Assembly (NCBI RefSeq): GCF_014643915.1
Contig: NZ_BMKE01000025.1
Coordinates: forward strand, 1 to 49,490
Direction of reading: 5' to 3'
Source of the DNA: Oceanisphaera marina
Lineage (GTDB): Bacteria; Pseudomonadota; Gammaproteobacteria; Enterobacterales; Aeromonadaceae
DNA length: 49,490 bases
Shown: positions 1 through 11,107 of the stretch, piece by piece
Layout: every line of letters begins with the position of its first letter
How positions within the stretch are numbered: the stretch's first letter is position 1
Made by a program: the position numbers and the translations under genes
The notes under the pieces: generated by a model
Database searches by the model: none
Told to the model about the DNA's origin: nothing
Seen by the model: the letters and a program-made list of their open reading frames with translations, nothing else

Positions 1-89
1 TCGGCCGTGAGTGACTGACCTAACAAGTTCCGTTTCATGGCAGGCTCCCGAATGTAGCTATATGTAGAAATTATAGATCCACATGGGTT

Positions 90-668
90 ATGCCGTACTG
101 CTTATCTGATGGTTTGAAGTTTGGTAATAAAAAGGCAATGGCTACCATTTTGGGTGGTGCCATTGCCGCTCTGATGCTGATGAGCATTTCAGCCGTGGGG
201 CTGGGTGCTGTGCTGGTGGCGTCGGAAAATCTGTTTTTTGCCATCAAGATTGCCGGTGCCTGTTATCTTGTTTATCTGGGTTACAGTTCCTGGCAAGAAG
301 GCAGCATCCACATAGCAAGCAACGAGCCTGATGAATATAAATCGGCCAGTTACTCCTGCTATGCGCTGTTTCGCAAAGGCTTTATGGTTGGCATCAGCAA
401 CCCGAAAGATCTGTTGTTTTTTATCGCCTTGTTCCCCGGTTTCATGAATGCACAATTGCCCCAGCTTGAACAATATATGGTGCTGGCCTGCACCTGGTTT
501 GTTATCGATTGCAGCTCCATGTTCATGTACGCCGCGCTGGGTTCAAAGATCAGCCCCTGGCTTTCCAAAGCCGAAAACATGAAGCGGGTTAACCGTGGGG
601 TAGGCGGTCTCTTTATGGTGTTAGGCGGTGCCCTGGCACTTTCTACCGGCATGGATGAAAAAGCATAA
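90..668 (+). pseudogene. LysE/RhtB-family amino-acid exporter, 5'-truncated
   Basis: The protein is hydrophobic and matches the LysE/RhtB exporter family from just after its N-terminal signature onward (CLSDGLKFG, then a Gly/Ala-rich membrane segment, then KIAGACYLVYLGY, and a C-terminal pair of membrane segments). Family members are about 200-210 residues and begin with a first membrane helix ending in a TPGP-type motif. Neither is present here. The frame is open upstream only to a TAA at 21-23, and the roughly 20 codons before the ATG encode nothing like that helix. The first 25-35 residues therefore appear to be lost, and no good ribosome-binding site precedes the ATG at 90. I infer a 5'-truncated remnant; a very unusual intact variant is less likely. 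Family assignment is firm, functional status is not. Confidence 0.6.
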
Positions 669-781
669 CCAGAGCGATGACACTTGATGTATTGTTCGCA
701 GCTGTGTTCTGGTGCCACCATAACGCTTAGGCTTGTACAAGCTCCTCTCTTTACTCACTCACCAGGTTTTCAGCCACAACA

Positions 782-1318
782 ATGTCAACTCACATCGCAT
801 TTAACAGCCTCACACCTGAGCTGATTACTGCCCGTAAAAACAGTCATGAAATTTGCCGTACCTTTGCCAAAAGTCCCAGCAAAGGGAATTTGAAACGCTT
901 GAAAACGCTTTTCGGCCACTGTGGTGAACAGGTGATGATTGAGCCGCCATTCCATTGCGATTACGGCAATCAAATCACCCTAGGTGATCGCACCTTCATA
1001 AATATCAATTGCACCGTGCTCGACTCGCCTTTAAAGGTGGGTGCCATCGCCATTGGCCGCGACTGTTTAATTGGCCCCAACGTACAGTTATTGGCGGTGT
1101 CGCATGCGCTCAACCCAACCGAGCGGTTGGATAAAGCCAACCTCTGTGCCCCGGTGACCATTGGCGATAACGTATGGATTGGTGCCGGGGCCATCGTGCT
1201 GGCCGGTGTTTCCATTGGGGATAACAGCGTGGTTGGTGCTGGCAGCGTGGTCACCAAAGATGTGGCAGCCAATAGCCTGGTGGCAGGCAATCCGGCGGTG
1301 AAAATAAGGGATATTTAA
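782..1318 (+). CDS. Sugar O-acetyltransferase (maltose/galactoside acetyltransferase-like)
   Basis: This cytoplasmic acetyl-CoA-dependent O-acetyltransferase has a left-handed beta-helix fold. The N-terminal ~60 residues form the short helical lead-in of the Maa/LacA/NodL family. Hexapeptide repeats follow (for example ITLGDRTFININC, IAIGRDCLIGPNVQL, VTIGDNVWIGAGAIVLAGVSIGDNSVVGAGSVV) and the protein ends in the usual AGNPAVKIRDI tail. An Asn-His-type active-site region is seen at LLAVSHALNP. The length, 178 residues, is close to the family norm of about 180-200. The ATG at 782 has only a weak upstream Shine-Dalgarno. The gene stands alone between the truncated exporter and a convergent LysR gene, so the acceptor sugar cannot be told from context. 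Confidence 0.88.
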   Translation: MSTHIAFNSLTPELITARKNSHEICRTFAKSPSKGNLKRLKTLFGHCGEQVMIEPPFHCDYGNQITLGDRTFININCTVLDSPLKVGAIAIGRDCLIGPNVQLLAVSHALNPTERLDKANLCAPVTIGDNVWIGAGAIVLAGVSIGDNSVVGAGSVVTKDVAANSLVAGNPAVKIRDI

Positions 1319-1386
1319 ACGGTTATTCTGCACCAATGCAGGTTTGCAACGCCCGGCGACGCAGCAAAAGACTGAATACGGCCATG

Positions 1387-2330
1387 TTAGCCGTGGCCCA
1401 TGGTTTTTTTGGCTTTTGCAGCGGGGAGGCCGCGCCAGTGTTCCGCGCTGTATCCTGCTATGTGTGCGTGCAGTTGCAACGCCAGTTGTTCGGTGGCTTC
1501 GGTTGCAGCTTTGGTGCTGCGATGCAGGGCGATTTCAATGCTGGGCAGCACCGGTAAACCATCTTCTGTACCCAGCACGCGCATGTCCGGCCCCAGCATG
1601 GACGGGGTTAGCACGGTAATGGCCAACCCGGCGCGCACGGCGGCCGACAGGCCCGAGAGGCTGGCACTGGTGTAGGCGATGCGCCAGTCAATGGCGGCTG
1701 AGTCCAGGCTGGCCAGGGTGTGCTCTCTGAAGATACAGACTCCCTGTTTGGACACCGCCAACGGCAAGGGTGAGCGCCTGTGGGTATCGTAACCGGCGGC
1801 GCCCACCCAGACCATGGGTTCGCGGCGCAGTACCTTGCCGCCCGGGCTGCGGGGCTGCGGGGCTGGCGGGTGGTAATGGCCAGATCCAGCGCCCCGGTTT
1901 TTACCTGTTGAATCAAATCCACACTCAGGCCGCAATGTACTGCCAGCTCTACGTCGGGAAAGCGAGCCGCAAAGTCGGAAAGCGCCCCGGGCAGATAGCT
2001 CAGGTAATCTTCGGGTATGCCCAGGCGCACCACGCCGGCCAGGCGCTGATCCCGCACGTCCTGCCAGGCCTGGGCATTCTGGCGCAGCATTTGGCGGGCG
2101 TGGCTCAGCAGGCGTTCACCGGCTGCCGTGGGCACCGCCATCTGCAGCTTGCGTTGCAGCAAAGAGCGTTCCAGTACATTTTCCAGCCGCTTGATGTGCG
2201 CGCTTATCGTGGATTGCGCCAGATGCAGGTGGTTGGCGGCGGCAGTAAAGCCGCCTTTGTCGACCACGGCAACAAAGCTTTTCAGTAGCACGAGGTCAAG
2301 AGGGCGACAGGGATCAGACATAGTTATCAC
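1387..2330 (-). pseudogene. LysR-family regulator broken by an 8-bp tandem duplication
   Basis: The 5' half (from 2330) encodes a canonical LysR helix-turn-helix (LKSFVAVVDKGGFTAAA, then SQSTISAHIKRLE-type recognition helix) and the start of the substrate domain, through LDLAITTRQPRSP. The correct continuation (GGKVLRREPMVWVG to ...AKKTMGHG) lies in another frame and ends at 1387. The switch falls at two adjacent copies of GGCTGCGG (1845-1852 and 1853-1860). Removing one copy gives a continuous reading TTRQPRSPGGKVLRREP and a normal protein of about 311 residues. As it stands the first frame runs on to a stop at 1608 with an unrelated tail. The gene is divergent from the BCCT transporter, whose regulator it probably was. 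This is either a recent slippage mutation or a sequence error. Confidence 0.85.
1845..1860. repeat. 8-bp tandem duplication GGCTGCGG x2
   Basis: Two perfect adjacent copies of GGCTGCGG are followed by a related GGCTGGCGG. They sit exactly where the reading frame of the minus-strand LysR gene shifts, and deleting one copy restores the frame. Slippage between copies could in principle switch the gene on and off. Confidence 0.85.
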
Positions 2331-2459
2331 GATTCATGATGGGGGTATCGAAACTCTTCGTTTCCATGATGGTGGCTCATTATTCAGAATGCGCGGCTTC
2401 AAGACAAGCCAGGTGCCATTTTTATCCCGCCCTGAACTCAATCAGCTGACAGGTACATC

Positions 2460-4097
2460 ATGAACGAAGCGTATTATCGACGGGAGGCAGCAGCGCCCAG
2501 CGCGGCTGCCGAGAGTATCCCTTCGCCCGATGGGCATTCCAACCTTATCGACACCGATTATGTTATTGGCCAGGACAACATCACCTCCGGCTTTTTCGGG
2601 CTGAAAATCGATCTGCACAGCACGGTATTTACCTGGTCGTCGTTGGTCATTCTGGCCTTTGTGGCCGTTACCCTGGCCATGCCCGAGGCGATGGAACCCT
2701 TTTTTGGCGGCATTCGCAACTATCTCACCAGCCATCTGAGCTGGGCATTTATGCTGTCGACCAATCTGTTTGTAATACTGGCCGTTGGGCTGATTTTTTC
2801 ACCGTTGGGGCGGGTTCGTCTGGGCGGTACCCACGCCAAACCGGACTTCAGTTACCCGGGCTGGTTTGCCATGCTGTTTGCCGCCGGCATGGGGGTAGGG
2901 CTGATGTTCTACTGCGTGTCTGAGCCGCTTACCTATTTTGGCGACCTTCGCACCGGCACTGCCGGCCCGCTGGGCGAACAGCTGGCCTCGGATGGCGCAG
3001 CCCAATCGCTAAGTCTGGCCACCTCGATTTTTCACTGGGGCATGCACCCCTGGGCGACCTACGCCATTATTGCGCTGGCACTGGCGCTGTTTTCGTTCAA
3101 TAAAGGGTTGCCGCTGACCATTCGCTCGGTGTTTTATCCGGTGCTGGGCGAGCGGGTGTGGGGCTGGCCCGGGCACGTAATTGATGTGCTGGCGGTGTTT
3201 GCCACCCTGTTCGGGCTGGCAACCTCGCTCGGCCTGGGGGCATCGCAGGCGGCGGCCGGGCTGCATTCCCTGTTTGGCGTGCCGAACGATACCACCACCA
3301 TGGTGCTGCTGGTGCTGGGTATTACCGCCATCACCCTGGTGTCTGTGGTGGCCGGAGTCGACAAGGGCGTTCGCCGCATGTCGCAGCTCAACATGGCGCT
3401 GGCCATTCTGCTGATGCTGTTTGTGATGGTGGTGGGGCCCACGCTGCTGATTGCCACCGGTGCTGCCAACAATCTGCTGTCTTATCTAAAAGAGTTGCCG
3501 GCACTGGCCAATCCCTTCGGCCGCAGCGATGAAGACTTTATTCACGGCTGGACCGCCTTTTACTGGGCCTGGTGGGTAAGCTGGTCGCCGTTTGTGGGCA
3601 TGTTTATTGCGCGGGTGTCCCGCGGGCGTACCGTGCGTGAATTTCTGATTGCCGTATTGCTGGTGCCCACCATGGTGTCGGTGATCTGGATGACCACTTT
3701 TGGTGACACCGCCTTGTGGCAACTGGGGCAGGGCTATGAAGGTGCGAAGAACGCGGCACTGGAGCTGCAGTTGTTTGCCATGCTGGAGCAACTGCCGCTG
3801 TCGTCCATTACCTCTTTGGTGGGCATTGTGCTGGTGATGGTGTTCTTTATTACCTCGTCGGACTCCGGGTCTCTGGTAATCGACTCCATTACCTCGGGGG
3901 GCAAAGTCACGTCTCCGCGCATTCAGCGTATTTTTTGGGTGATGATTGAGGCGGCGATTGCCATTGCACTCTTGCTGGGCGGCGGGTTAACCGCGCTGCA
4001 GGCGGCTGTACTGATCACCGGTGTTCCCTTTATGGTGGTAGTGCTGATCTCGGGTTACTCTGTAGTTCAGGGGCTGCGTAGCGAACCGCGTATTTGA
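2460..4097 (+). CDS. BCCT-family transporter (betaine/choline/carnitine type)
   Basis: This inner-membrane carrier belongs to the betaine-carnitine-choline family, which imports quaternary-ammonium compatible solutes driven by sodium or proton gradients. The sequence shows about 12 hydrophobic segments, the conserved GMGVGLMFYCVSEPL segment near residue 140, the Trp-rich stretch FYWAWWVSWSPFVGMFIARVSRGRT near residue 365, and SSDSGSLVIDSITSGG near residue 465. At 545 residues it lacks the long cytoplasmic C-terminal tail of osmosensing BetT proteins, so regulation is probably transcriptional. The ATG at 2460 is preceded by AGGT. The gene diverges from a LysR gene across ~130 bp, suggesting it was that regulator's target. 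The exact substrate cannot be read from sequence. Confidence 0.92.
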   Translation: MNEAYYRREAAAPSAAAESIPSPDGHSNLIDTDYVIGQDNITSGFFGLKIDLHSTVFTWSSLVILAFVAVTLAMPEAMEPFFGGIRNYLTSHLSWAFMLSTNLFVILAVGLIFSPLGRVRLGGTHAKPDFSYPGWFAMLFAAGMGVGLMFYCVSEPLTYFGDLRTGTAGPLGEQLASDGAAQSLSLATSIFHWGMHPWATYAIIALALALFSFNKGLPLTIRSVFYPVLGERVWGWPGHVIDVLAVFATLFGLATSLGLGASQAAAGLHSLFGVPNDTTTMVLLVLGITAITLVSVVAGVDKGVRRMSQLNMALAILLMLFVMVVGPTLLIATGAANNLLSYLKELPALANPFGRSDEDFIHGWTAFYWAWWVSWSPFVGMFIARVSRGRTVREFLIAVLLVPTMVSVIWMTTFGDTALWQLGQGYEGAKNAALELQLFAMLEQLPLSSITSLVGIVLVMVFFITSSDSGSLVIDSITSGGKVTSPRIQRIFWVMIEAAIAIALLLGGGLTALQAAVLITGVPFMVVVLISGYSVVQGLRSEPRI

Positions 4098-4106
4098 TTT
4101 CATGTT

Positions 4107-4142
4107 GTAAAAGGGGGAGGCGACGCTTCCCTCACTTTTTAC
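4107..4142 (+). terminator. Putative rho-independent terminator after BCCT gene
   Basis: An imperfect stem (GTAAAAG...GGGAGG with CTTCCC...CTTTTTAC) lies 10 bases after the transporter stop codon, with a run of five T on its 3' side. Confidence 0.5.
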
Positions 4143-4254
4143 CGCCGAATACACAGGATATCGCCGCAGTTCATTTCATGATGATCCCAATTCATGCTGA
4201 TGATGTCAGGCCGGGCGCATTAATTGAGTCAGCATGGGCGCATTCATTGTCTGT

Positions 4255-4757
4255 TTAGTAGGCGCCTTCGCTGTAAATCAGCTCGTAGCTGTGGCTGTAA
4301 ATCTCCAGAATATTGCCGAACGGGTCTTCCATGTAGATCATGCGGTACGGCTTTTTTCCGGGATAGTAATAGCGCGGTTTTGCCATGCGTTTTTTGCCGC
4401 CGGCAGCCACAATGCGCTCGGCCAGCTCTTCTACATTAGGGTCTTGCACGCAAAAGTGGAAGATGCCGGTTTTCCAGTATTCGAAGTTATTTTCCGGATT
4501 AACCTAGTTGTTGAACTGAAACAGTTCTACGCCAATGCGGTCACCGGTGGAAAGGTGAGCGATTTTAAAGCTTTTCCATTGTGCACCGAATACCCGGTAC
4601 ACATTTCGCCGATGGCGCTGTCGTCTTCGCTGATCTCGGTGGGCGCCATGATCAGGTACCAGCCCATCACCTCGGTATAGAATGTAACGGCGGCGTCCAG
4701 ATCGGGTACCGAAATGCCGATGTGCGAAAAATTTCTTGGGTATACGTTAGCCATCAC
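4255..4757 (-). pseudogene. VOC/glyoxalase-family protein, frameshifted and with an in-frame TAG
   Basis: The first part, from ATG 4757, encodes a typical vicinal-oxygen-chelate N-terminus (FSHIGISVPDLDAAVTFYTEVMGW) through HNGKA. A one-base deletion near 4567 then throws the reading out of frame to a TAG at about 4527. In the alternative frame the homology continues (KIAHLSTGDRIGVELFQFNN), hits a TAG at about 4504, and resumes as VNPENNFEYWKTGIFHF up to the C-terminus at 4255 (MIYMEDPFGNILEIYSHSYE). With both lesions repaired the protein would be about 167 residues, like lactoylglutathione lyase-type VOC proteins with two paired beta-alpha-beta-beta-beta modules. The His/Glu metal ligands expected of the family are visible (SHIGI, VELFQF, IFHF, NILEIY). 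Its promoter faces that of the LysR gene at 4849. Confidence 0.85.
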
Positions 4758-4848
4758 TTGTTCTCCTGATTGGTTGTTGATATCAGATTACAAAGGACTA
4801 GTGATTACGTAAAATTATCATCTGTCATGAAAATGAGTATTTTTTGTT

Positions 4849-5718
4849 ATGATTAATCCGGTCTGGCTACGAAGCTTTTGTACCCTGGTTGAAGTGGGGC
4901 ATTTCACCCGCACCGCAGAGCGTTTGCACATGACGCAATCCGGTGTTAGCCAGCATGTACGAAAGCTTGAAGATCAGCTTGGTCGACCCTTGCTGATCCG
5001 CCAAGGCAAGCAGTTCATGCTGACCGAGGCGGGCGAGCGCTTGTATCGTGAGGCGCGTGTGATTATTCGCTCGCTGGCCAACCTTGAGCTGCGAGTAGGG
5101 GAAGACCCTCCTCATGAAGGGCTGGTGCGGGTGATGTCGCCGGGCAGTGTGGGCCTTAAGTTGTATCCTCACCTGCTGGCGCTGCAATGCCAGCACCCGG
5201 GGCTGATTATCGATTATCGCTTTGCACCCAACGCCGACGTAGAACAAGCCATTGCGAGCGATGCGCTGGACGTCGGCTTTATGACCCGCCTCGCCACGAG
5301 GGACGAGGTGAGTTGCCAGCCCATTGCCGAAGAGCCTTTGCTGCTGGTGACGCCAGCTTCGATACAGGATCCCAGCTGGCCCACCTTGCTGCAGCTGGGG
5401 TTTATCGATCATCCCGACGGGGCACACCATGCGGGTCTGCTGCTGGGGGCCAACTACCCCGAGTTTCAACACAGCAATCTGTTTGAAAAAAAGGGATTTT
5501 CCAACCAGATCAACCTGATCCTGGAGCCGGTGAGCATGGGGCTGGGGTTTACCGTATTGCCGGCCCATGCGGTGGTCGCGTTTCAACAACCAGACCGGGT
5601 GAACAGCCATCAATTAAGCCATCCGGTGAGTGAGATTCTATATCTCGGGGTCACTCGCAATCGCGCCTTGCCCAATCGGGTACAGAGCGTGATTGCCGAG
5701 GCCAGAAAGTGGCTGTGA
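4849..5718 (+). CDS. LysR-family transcriptional regulator
   Basis: This 289-residue DNA-binding activator or repressor has an N-terminal winged helix-turn-helix ([36 protein letters not shown]) and a C-terminal periplasmic-binding-protein-like effector domain (residues ~90-289, including [18 protein letters not shown] and the LDVGFMT strand). Length and both domains are normal. It diverges from the broken VOC gene over ~90 bp that contain the palindrome TTACGTAA (4805-4812), a possible operator by position only. The broken VOC gene is its most likely former target, so it may now be an orphan or act on the downstream PaiB/PhzF genes. Confidence 0.9.
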   Translation: MINPVWLRSFCTLVEVGHFTRTAERLHMTQSGVSQHVRKLEDQLGRPLLIRQGKQFMLTEAGERLYREARVIIRSLANLELRVGEDPPHEGLVRVMSPGSVGLKLYPHLLALQCQHPGLIIDYRFAPNADVEQAIASDALDVGFMTRLATRDEVSCQPIAEEPLLLVTPASIQDPSWPTLLQLGFIDHPDGAHHAGLLLGANYPEFQHSNLFEKKGFSNQINLILEPVSMGLGFTVLPAHAVVAFQQPDRVNSHQLSHPVSEILYLGVTRNRALPNRVQSVIAEARKWL

Positions 5719-5832
5719 CTGTTATCGTTAATCATGCATTGTGGGCAAGACTCGGGGGCGTTTAAATGAGAGCCATTTGACCAAGTGTGATGCTATTGTA
5801 AGGCTCACCGATACACCATCAAGGAGGATTTT

Positions 5833-6471
5833 TTGCATATTCCAGGCAAGTTCAAACAAGATAACGGCGCCGAGCTGGAAGGCGTGATTCGGGATTATCC
5901 CTTCGCCACCCTGGTGACGTATTCAAGCTCGGGCATAGCGGCAAACCACTTGCCGATGGTGCTGACTGAAGTGAATGGTAAAAAGGTACTGCAGGCGCAC
6001 ATCGCCCGGGCCAACCCCTTGTGGAAGACGGTAAGCGAGCAATCCGAGGTGCTTGTTATCTTTAACGGCCCACATTGTTATATTTCGCCCAACCATTACC
6101 CCACCAAACAGGAAACCGGCAGGGCAGTGCCGACCTGGAATTATGTGGTGGTGCATGTAACCGGAGTAATGCGCTATGTGCAGGATGAAAACTGGCTACG
6201 CGCCTTCATCGACAATTTAACGACTCGGCATGAGGCGGGCCAGCCGGTGCCATGGTCAACATCCGATGCGCCGCAAGGCTATATACAGAAAATGTTGCCG
6301 GCCATTGTGGGGCTGGAAATTGACATTACCGCCATCACCGGCCAATGGAAGCTGAGCCAGAATCAGCCGGAACAAAACCGGCTGGGGGTGATTGCGGGCC
6401 TGTCGTGCGAACACGATAGCCAGTACCAGCAAGTGGCGGCATTGGTAAAGGCACAAATGACAGCAAAGTGA
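5833..6471 (+). CDS. PaiB-like FMN-binding protein (putative negative regulator)
   Basis: The start is a TTG at 5833. It is chosen because a strong Shine-Dalgarno (AAGGAGG, 5821-5827) lies five bases upstream and because translation from there gives the family N-terminus HIPGKFKQDN. The 212 residues cover the whole PaiB/FMN-binding negative transcriptional regulator family. The FMN-binding split-barrel core is visible (PFATLVTYSSSGIAANHLPMVL), as are CYISPNHYP and the family-typical VPTWNYVVVHV segment near residue 100. In Bacillus PaiB affects protease and sporulation genes; in proteobacteria the role is poorly known. PhzF follows after 21 bases on the same strand, so the two are probably co-transcribed. 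Confidence 0.88.
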   Translation: MHIPGKFKQDNGAELEGVIRDYPFATLVTYSSSGIAANHLPMVLTEVNGKKVLQAHIARANPLWKTVSEQSEVLVIFNGPHCYISPNHYPTKQETGRAVPTWNYVVVHVTGVMRYVQDENWLRAFIDNLTTRHEAGQPVPWSTSDAPQGYIQKMLPAIVGLEIDITAITGQWKLSQNQPEQNRLGVIAGLSCEHDSQYQQVAALVKAQMTAK

Positions 6472-6492
6472 ACATAAAATGGAGTTCATTGA

Positions 6493-7284
6493 ATGGAATT
6501 ACCTTTATTTGTGGTAGATGCGTTTACCGACCAACAGTTCAAGGGTAACTCGGCCGCCGTGGTGCCGGTCGCCGAGTGGCCACAAACCGCCTTGATGCAA
6601 CAGATTGCCACCGAAAACAACCTGTCAGAAACCGCCTTTATCAAGGTGCTCGACCAGGGCCGCTATGCGATACGCTGGTTTTCTCCGCTCACCGAAATCG
6701 ACTTTTGTGGTCACGCCACCCTGGCGGCGTCGTTCGTGCTGTTCAACCATTTGGGCTGTGCCGGTGAAATCGAATATGTCACCCAAACCGTGGGCAGCCT
6801 GACGGTGGTGCAATTGGCTGACGGCCGCATCGAGATGAGCTTTCCCAATCAGGCACCCGAGCCGGTGGCAAAGGTGCCCGCCGCACTGTTGGAAGGGCTG
6901 TCGGCCACCCCGGTCGAGGTCCTGAAAAACCGCCAGGCCTACATGGTGGTATTGGCATCACAAGCCGAGGTGCGTGAGCTGAGTTATCGGTCGGAGTTGC
7001 TGAAAACCCTGGCCCCATTCGATGTGGTGGTGACGGCGGCGGGGACCGAGCATGATTTTGTGTCCCGCTACTTCTGGCCGGCCAATGGGGGTGATGAAGA
7101 TCCGGTGACCGGCTCAATACACGCGGCGCTGGCCCCTTACTGGGCACAACGCTTGTCTAAATCGGAGCTGGTGGCTTACCAGGCCTCGGCCCGAGGCGGG
7201 ATGCTGCATTGCCGTGTGGTCAACGACCGGGTACTGGTGTCCGGCTACGGTGTGCTGTACCTGAAAGGGCAGATCTACGTTTAA
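6493..7284 (+). CDS. PhzF-family isomerase/epimerase-like protein
   Basis: This 263-residue cytoplasmic protein has the PhzF/diaminopimelate-epimerase-like double fold. The N-terminal signature (LFVVDAFTDQQFKGNSAAVV), the catalytic-glutamate motif NLSETAF (Glu about residue 46), the IRWFSPLTEIDFCGHATLAA segment and the second-lobe motif GDEDPVTGSIH are all present. PhzF itself isomerises a phenazine precursor, but lone PhzF homologues are common and usually of unknown substrate; no phenazine genes are nearby. A GGAG lies about 8 bases before the ATG. It is likely an operon partner of the PaiB-like gene upstream. Confidence 0.9.
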   Translation: MELPLFVVDAFTDQQFKGNSAAVVPVAEWPQTALMQQIATENNLSETAFIKVLDQGRYAIRWFSPLTEIDFCGHATLAASFVLFNHLGCAGEIEYVTQTVGSLTVVQLADGRIEMSFPNQAPEPVAKVPAALLEGLSATPVEVLKNRQAYMVVLASQAEVRELSYRSELLKTLAPFDVVVTAAGTEHDFVSRYFWPANGGDEDPVTGSIHAALAPYWAQRLSKSELVAYQASARGGMLHCRVVNDRVLVSGYGVLYLKGQIYV

Positions 7285-7450
7285 TCATCTCGCTATACTC
7301 TAGGTGTTGCAGTAAAGCGAATAACAAGTCTTCAGGCTTGTCTTGAGCTGCAAATGCAATGATTGCATGGCAATCGCTGCGGCGTTTTGCTTTTCGTTTA
7401 TCATCAAGCAGTATAATGAAAGGTGAAAAATCAAGGACGAGCGAGGCTGA

Positions 7451-7885
7451 ATGATCTCTGTATTTCTGATCAATACCCTGGTGGTGGCAGTGTCGGTGAT
7501 GGTGCATTACGAATTTCTTTATCGTATCACCCTGTTCATTCCAAAGATGAAGATCACTCATCGCTACCGAATTGTATTTGGTGTGTGTGGCGCGTTAATC
7601 GCCCACGCATTCGAGATCTGGATATTCGCCATTGCCTATTACTTCATGAATAGAAGCGATAACTGGGGGCATTTGAGCGGCAGCTTCGATGGCAGCCTGA
7701 TGGATTGCGGCTATTTCTCGTTCACGGTATTCACCACCCTCGGCTTTGGCGACATTCAGCCCAATGGCGATTTGAGATATTTGACAGGCATAGAGTCGTT
7801 GACCGGTCTGGTGCTCATTACCTGGACGGCGTCTTTTCTGTACTTTGAAATGCAGCGACATTGGGGGGTTGGCAAGGCGACCTAG
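7451..7885 (+). CDS. Small two-transmembrane ion channel (K+-channel pore domain)
   Basis: This short inner-membrane protein of 144 residues has hydrophobic segments at about 1-30, 42-64 and 111-131. Before the last segment lies a pore-helix and selectivity-filter sequence, FTVFTTLGFGD (filter TLGFGD at 96-101). The potassium-channel consensus is TVGYGD, so Leu and Phe replace Val and Tyr. Substitutions of this kind are known in bacterial channel homologues and may alter selectivity. No RCK or cyclic-nucleotide domain is attached, so gating cannot be inferred. It stands alone, convergent with katG, with a strong shared stem-loop after its stop. Confidence 0.82.
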   Translation: MISVFLINTLVVAVSVMVHYEFLYRITLFIPKMKITHRYRIVFGVCGALIAHAFEIWIFAIAYYFMNRSDNWGHLSGSFDGSLMDCGYFSFTVFTTLGFGDIQPNGDLRYLTGIESLTGLVLITWTASFLYFEMQRHWGVGKAT

Positions 7886-7890
7886 CCTAG

Positions 7891-7932
7891 GGAATGATCA
7901 AGGCCCCACCGAGGTGGGGCCTTGATCATTCC
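7891..7932. terminator. Perfect 19-bp stem-loop between convergent genes
   Basis: A perfect 19-bp inverted repeat (7891-7909 with 7914-7932, loop CGAG) lies six bases after the channel gene stop and 15 bases beyond the ancestral katG stop. There is no strong T-tract on either side. It is best read as a bidirectional terminator. Confidence 0.75.
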
Positions 7933-7946
7933 AGGGTTGGTTTACA

Positions 7947-10376
<2,430 letters not shown>

Positions 10377-10395
10377 TCACATTACACGAGGCCAT

Positions 10396-11034
10396 ATGAA
10401 TACCCGTCAGTACCTGGAAAGACCCACCAAAGACGCCATGCGACAGCTCCCAGCCTTTAGTGGTCTGGCAAACACGCACATTCATCTGGTGGAAAGCGCC
10501 GAGGACGCAAGCTTTGCTCGGGCTTTGCTGGTTAACTGTACCCATCTGGGCTTTGATACCGAGAGCAAGCCCACCTTTAAGGTAGGCGAGTCCAATACTG
10601 GCCCGCATCTGGTGCAGCTGGCCACGTTGGAGCACGCCTTTTTGTTCAGAGCCGGGAACTTGGCCAGCCAGAGTGCGGCGCATCAGCTGCTGGCCGACGT
10701 GCTGCAGTCACCACAAATAATGAAAGTCGGCTTTGGCCTAAAATCGGACCGAGGACCGGTACTGCGCAAGTTTGGTATCGAGCTAACGGCCACCCAGGAG
10801 TTGTCTGGGGCGGTAAAACGGCTGGGTTACAAGCAACAGGTGGGGCTGCAGGCCGCGGTAGCCATTGTGCTGGGCGAGTATCTGGCCAAATCCAGAAAAG
10901 TGACGCTGTCTAACTGGGCAGGAACGTCCTTATCTACCGCCCAGCAGAGCTATGCTGCCAACGATGCCTATGCCAGCTTGAGGGTATTCGAGGCGATGAA
11001 TCGCACCGCGCCCCATCTGCTGCGCTCTGTATAA
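10396..11034 (+). CDS. RNase D-like 3'-5' exonuclease domain protein
   Basis: This 212-residue single-domain member of the DEDDy exonuclease group has motif I as LGFDTESKPTF (Asp and Glu ligands). Motif II lies in the VGFGLKSDRGPVLRKFG region and motif III is YAANDAYASLRVFEAM (Tyr and Asp). It lacks the HRDC domains of RNase D, so substrate and role (RNA or DNA trimming) are open. The start is placed at ATG 10396, after GAGG; an ATG 54 bases upstream adds only a non-conserved leader. It is monocistronic, divergent from katG and convergent with the EEP-family gene. Confidence 0.83.
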   Translation: MNTRQYLERPTKDAMRQLPAFSGLANTHIHLVESAEDASFARALLVNCTHLGFDTESKPTFKVGESNTGPHLVQLATLEHAFLFRAGNLASQSAAHQLLADVLQSPQIMKVGFGLKSDRGPVLRKFGIELTATQELSGAVKRLGYKQQVGLQAAVAIVLGEYLAKSRKVTLSNWAGTSLSTAQQSYAANDAYASLRVFEAMNRTAPHLLRSV

Positions 11035-11107
11035 CGAGTTATGCCAACATGCATGTGAGCGTGCCGGTGATAACGGCTAACCGTGATTGCCGGCAGCTAA
11101 CCAGATG

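Noticed and set aside
7341-7362. Palindrome ATGCAATGATTGCAT upstream of the channel gene as an operator
   Set aside because: Short, AT-rich and about 90 bp from the start codon; no regulator is implied by context.
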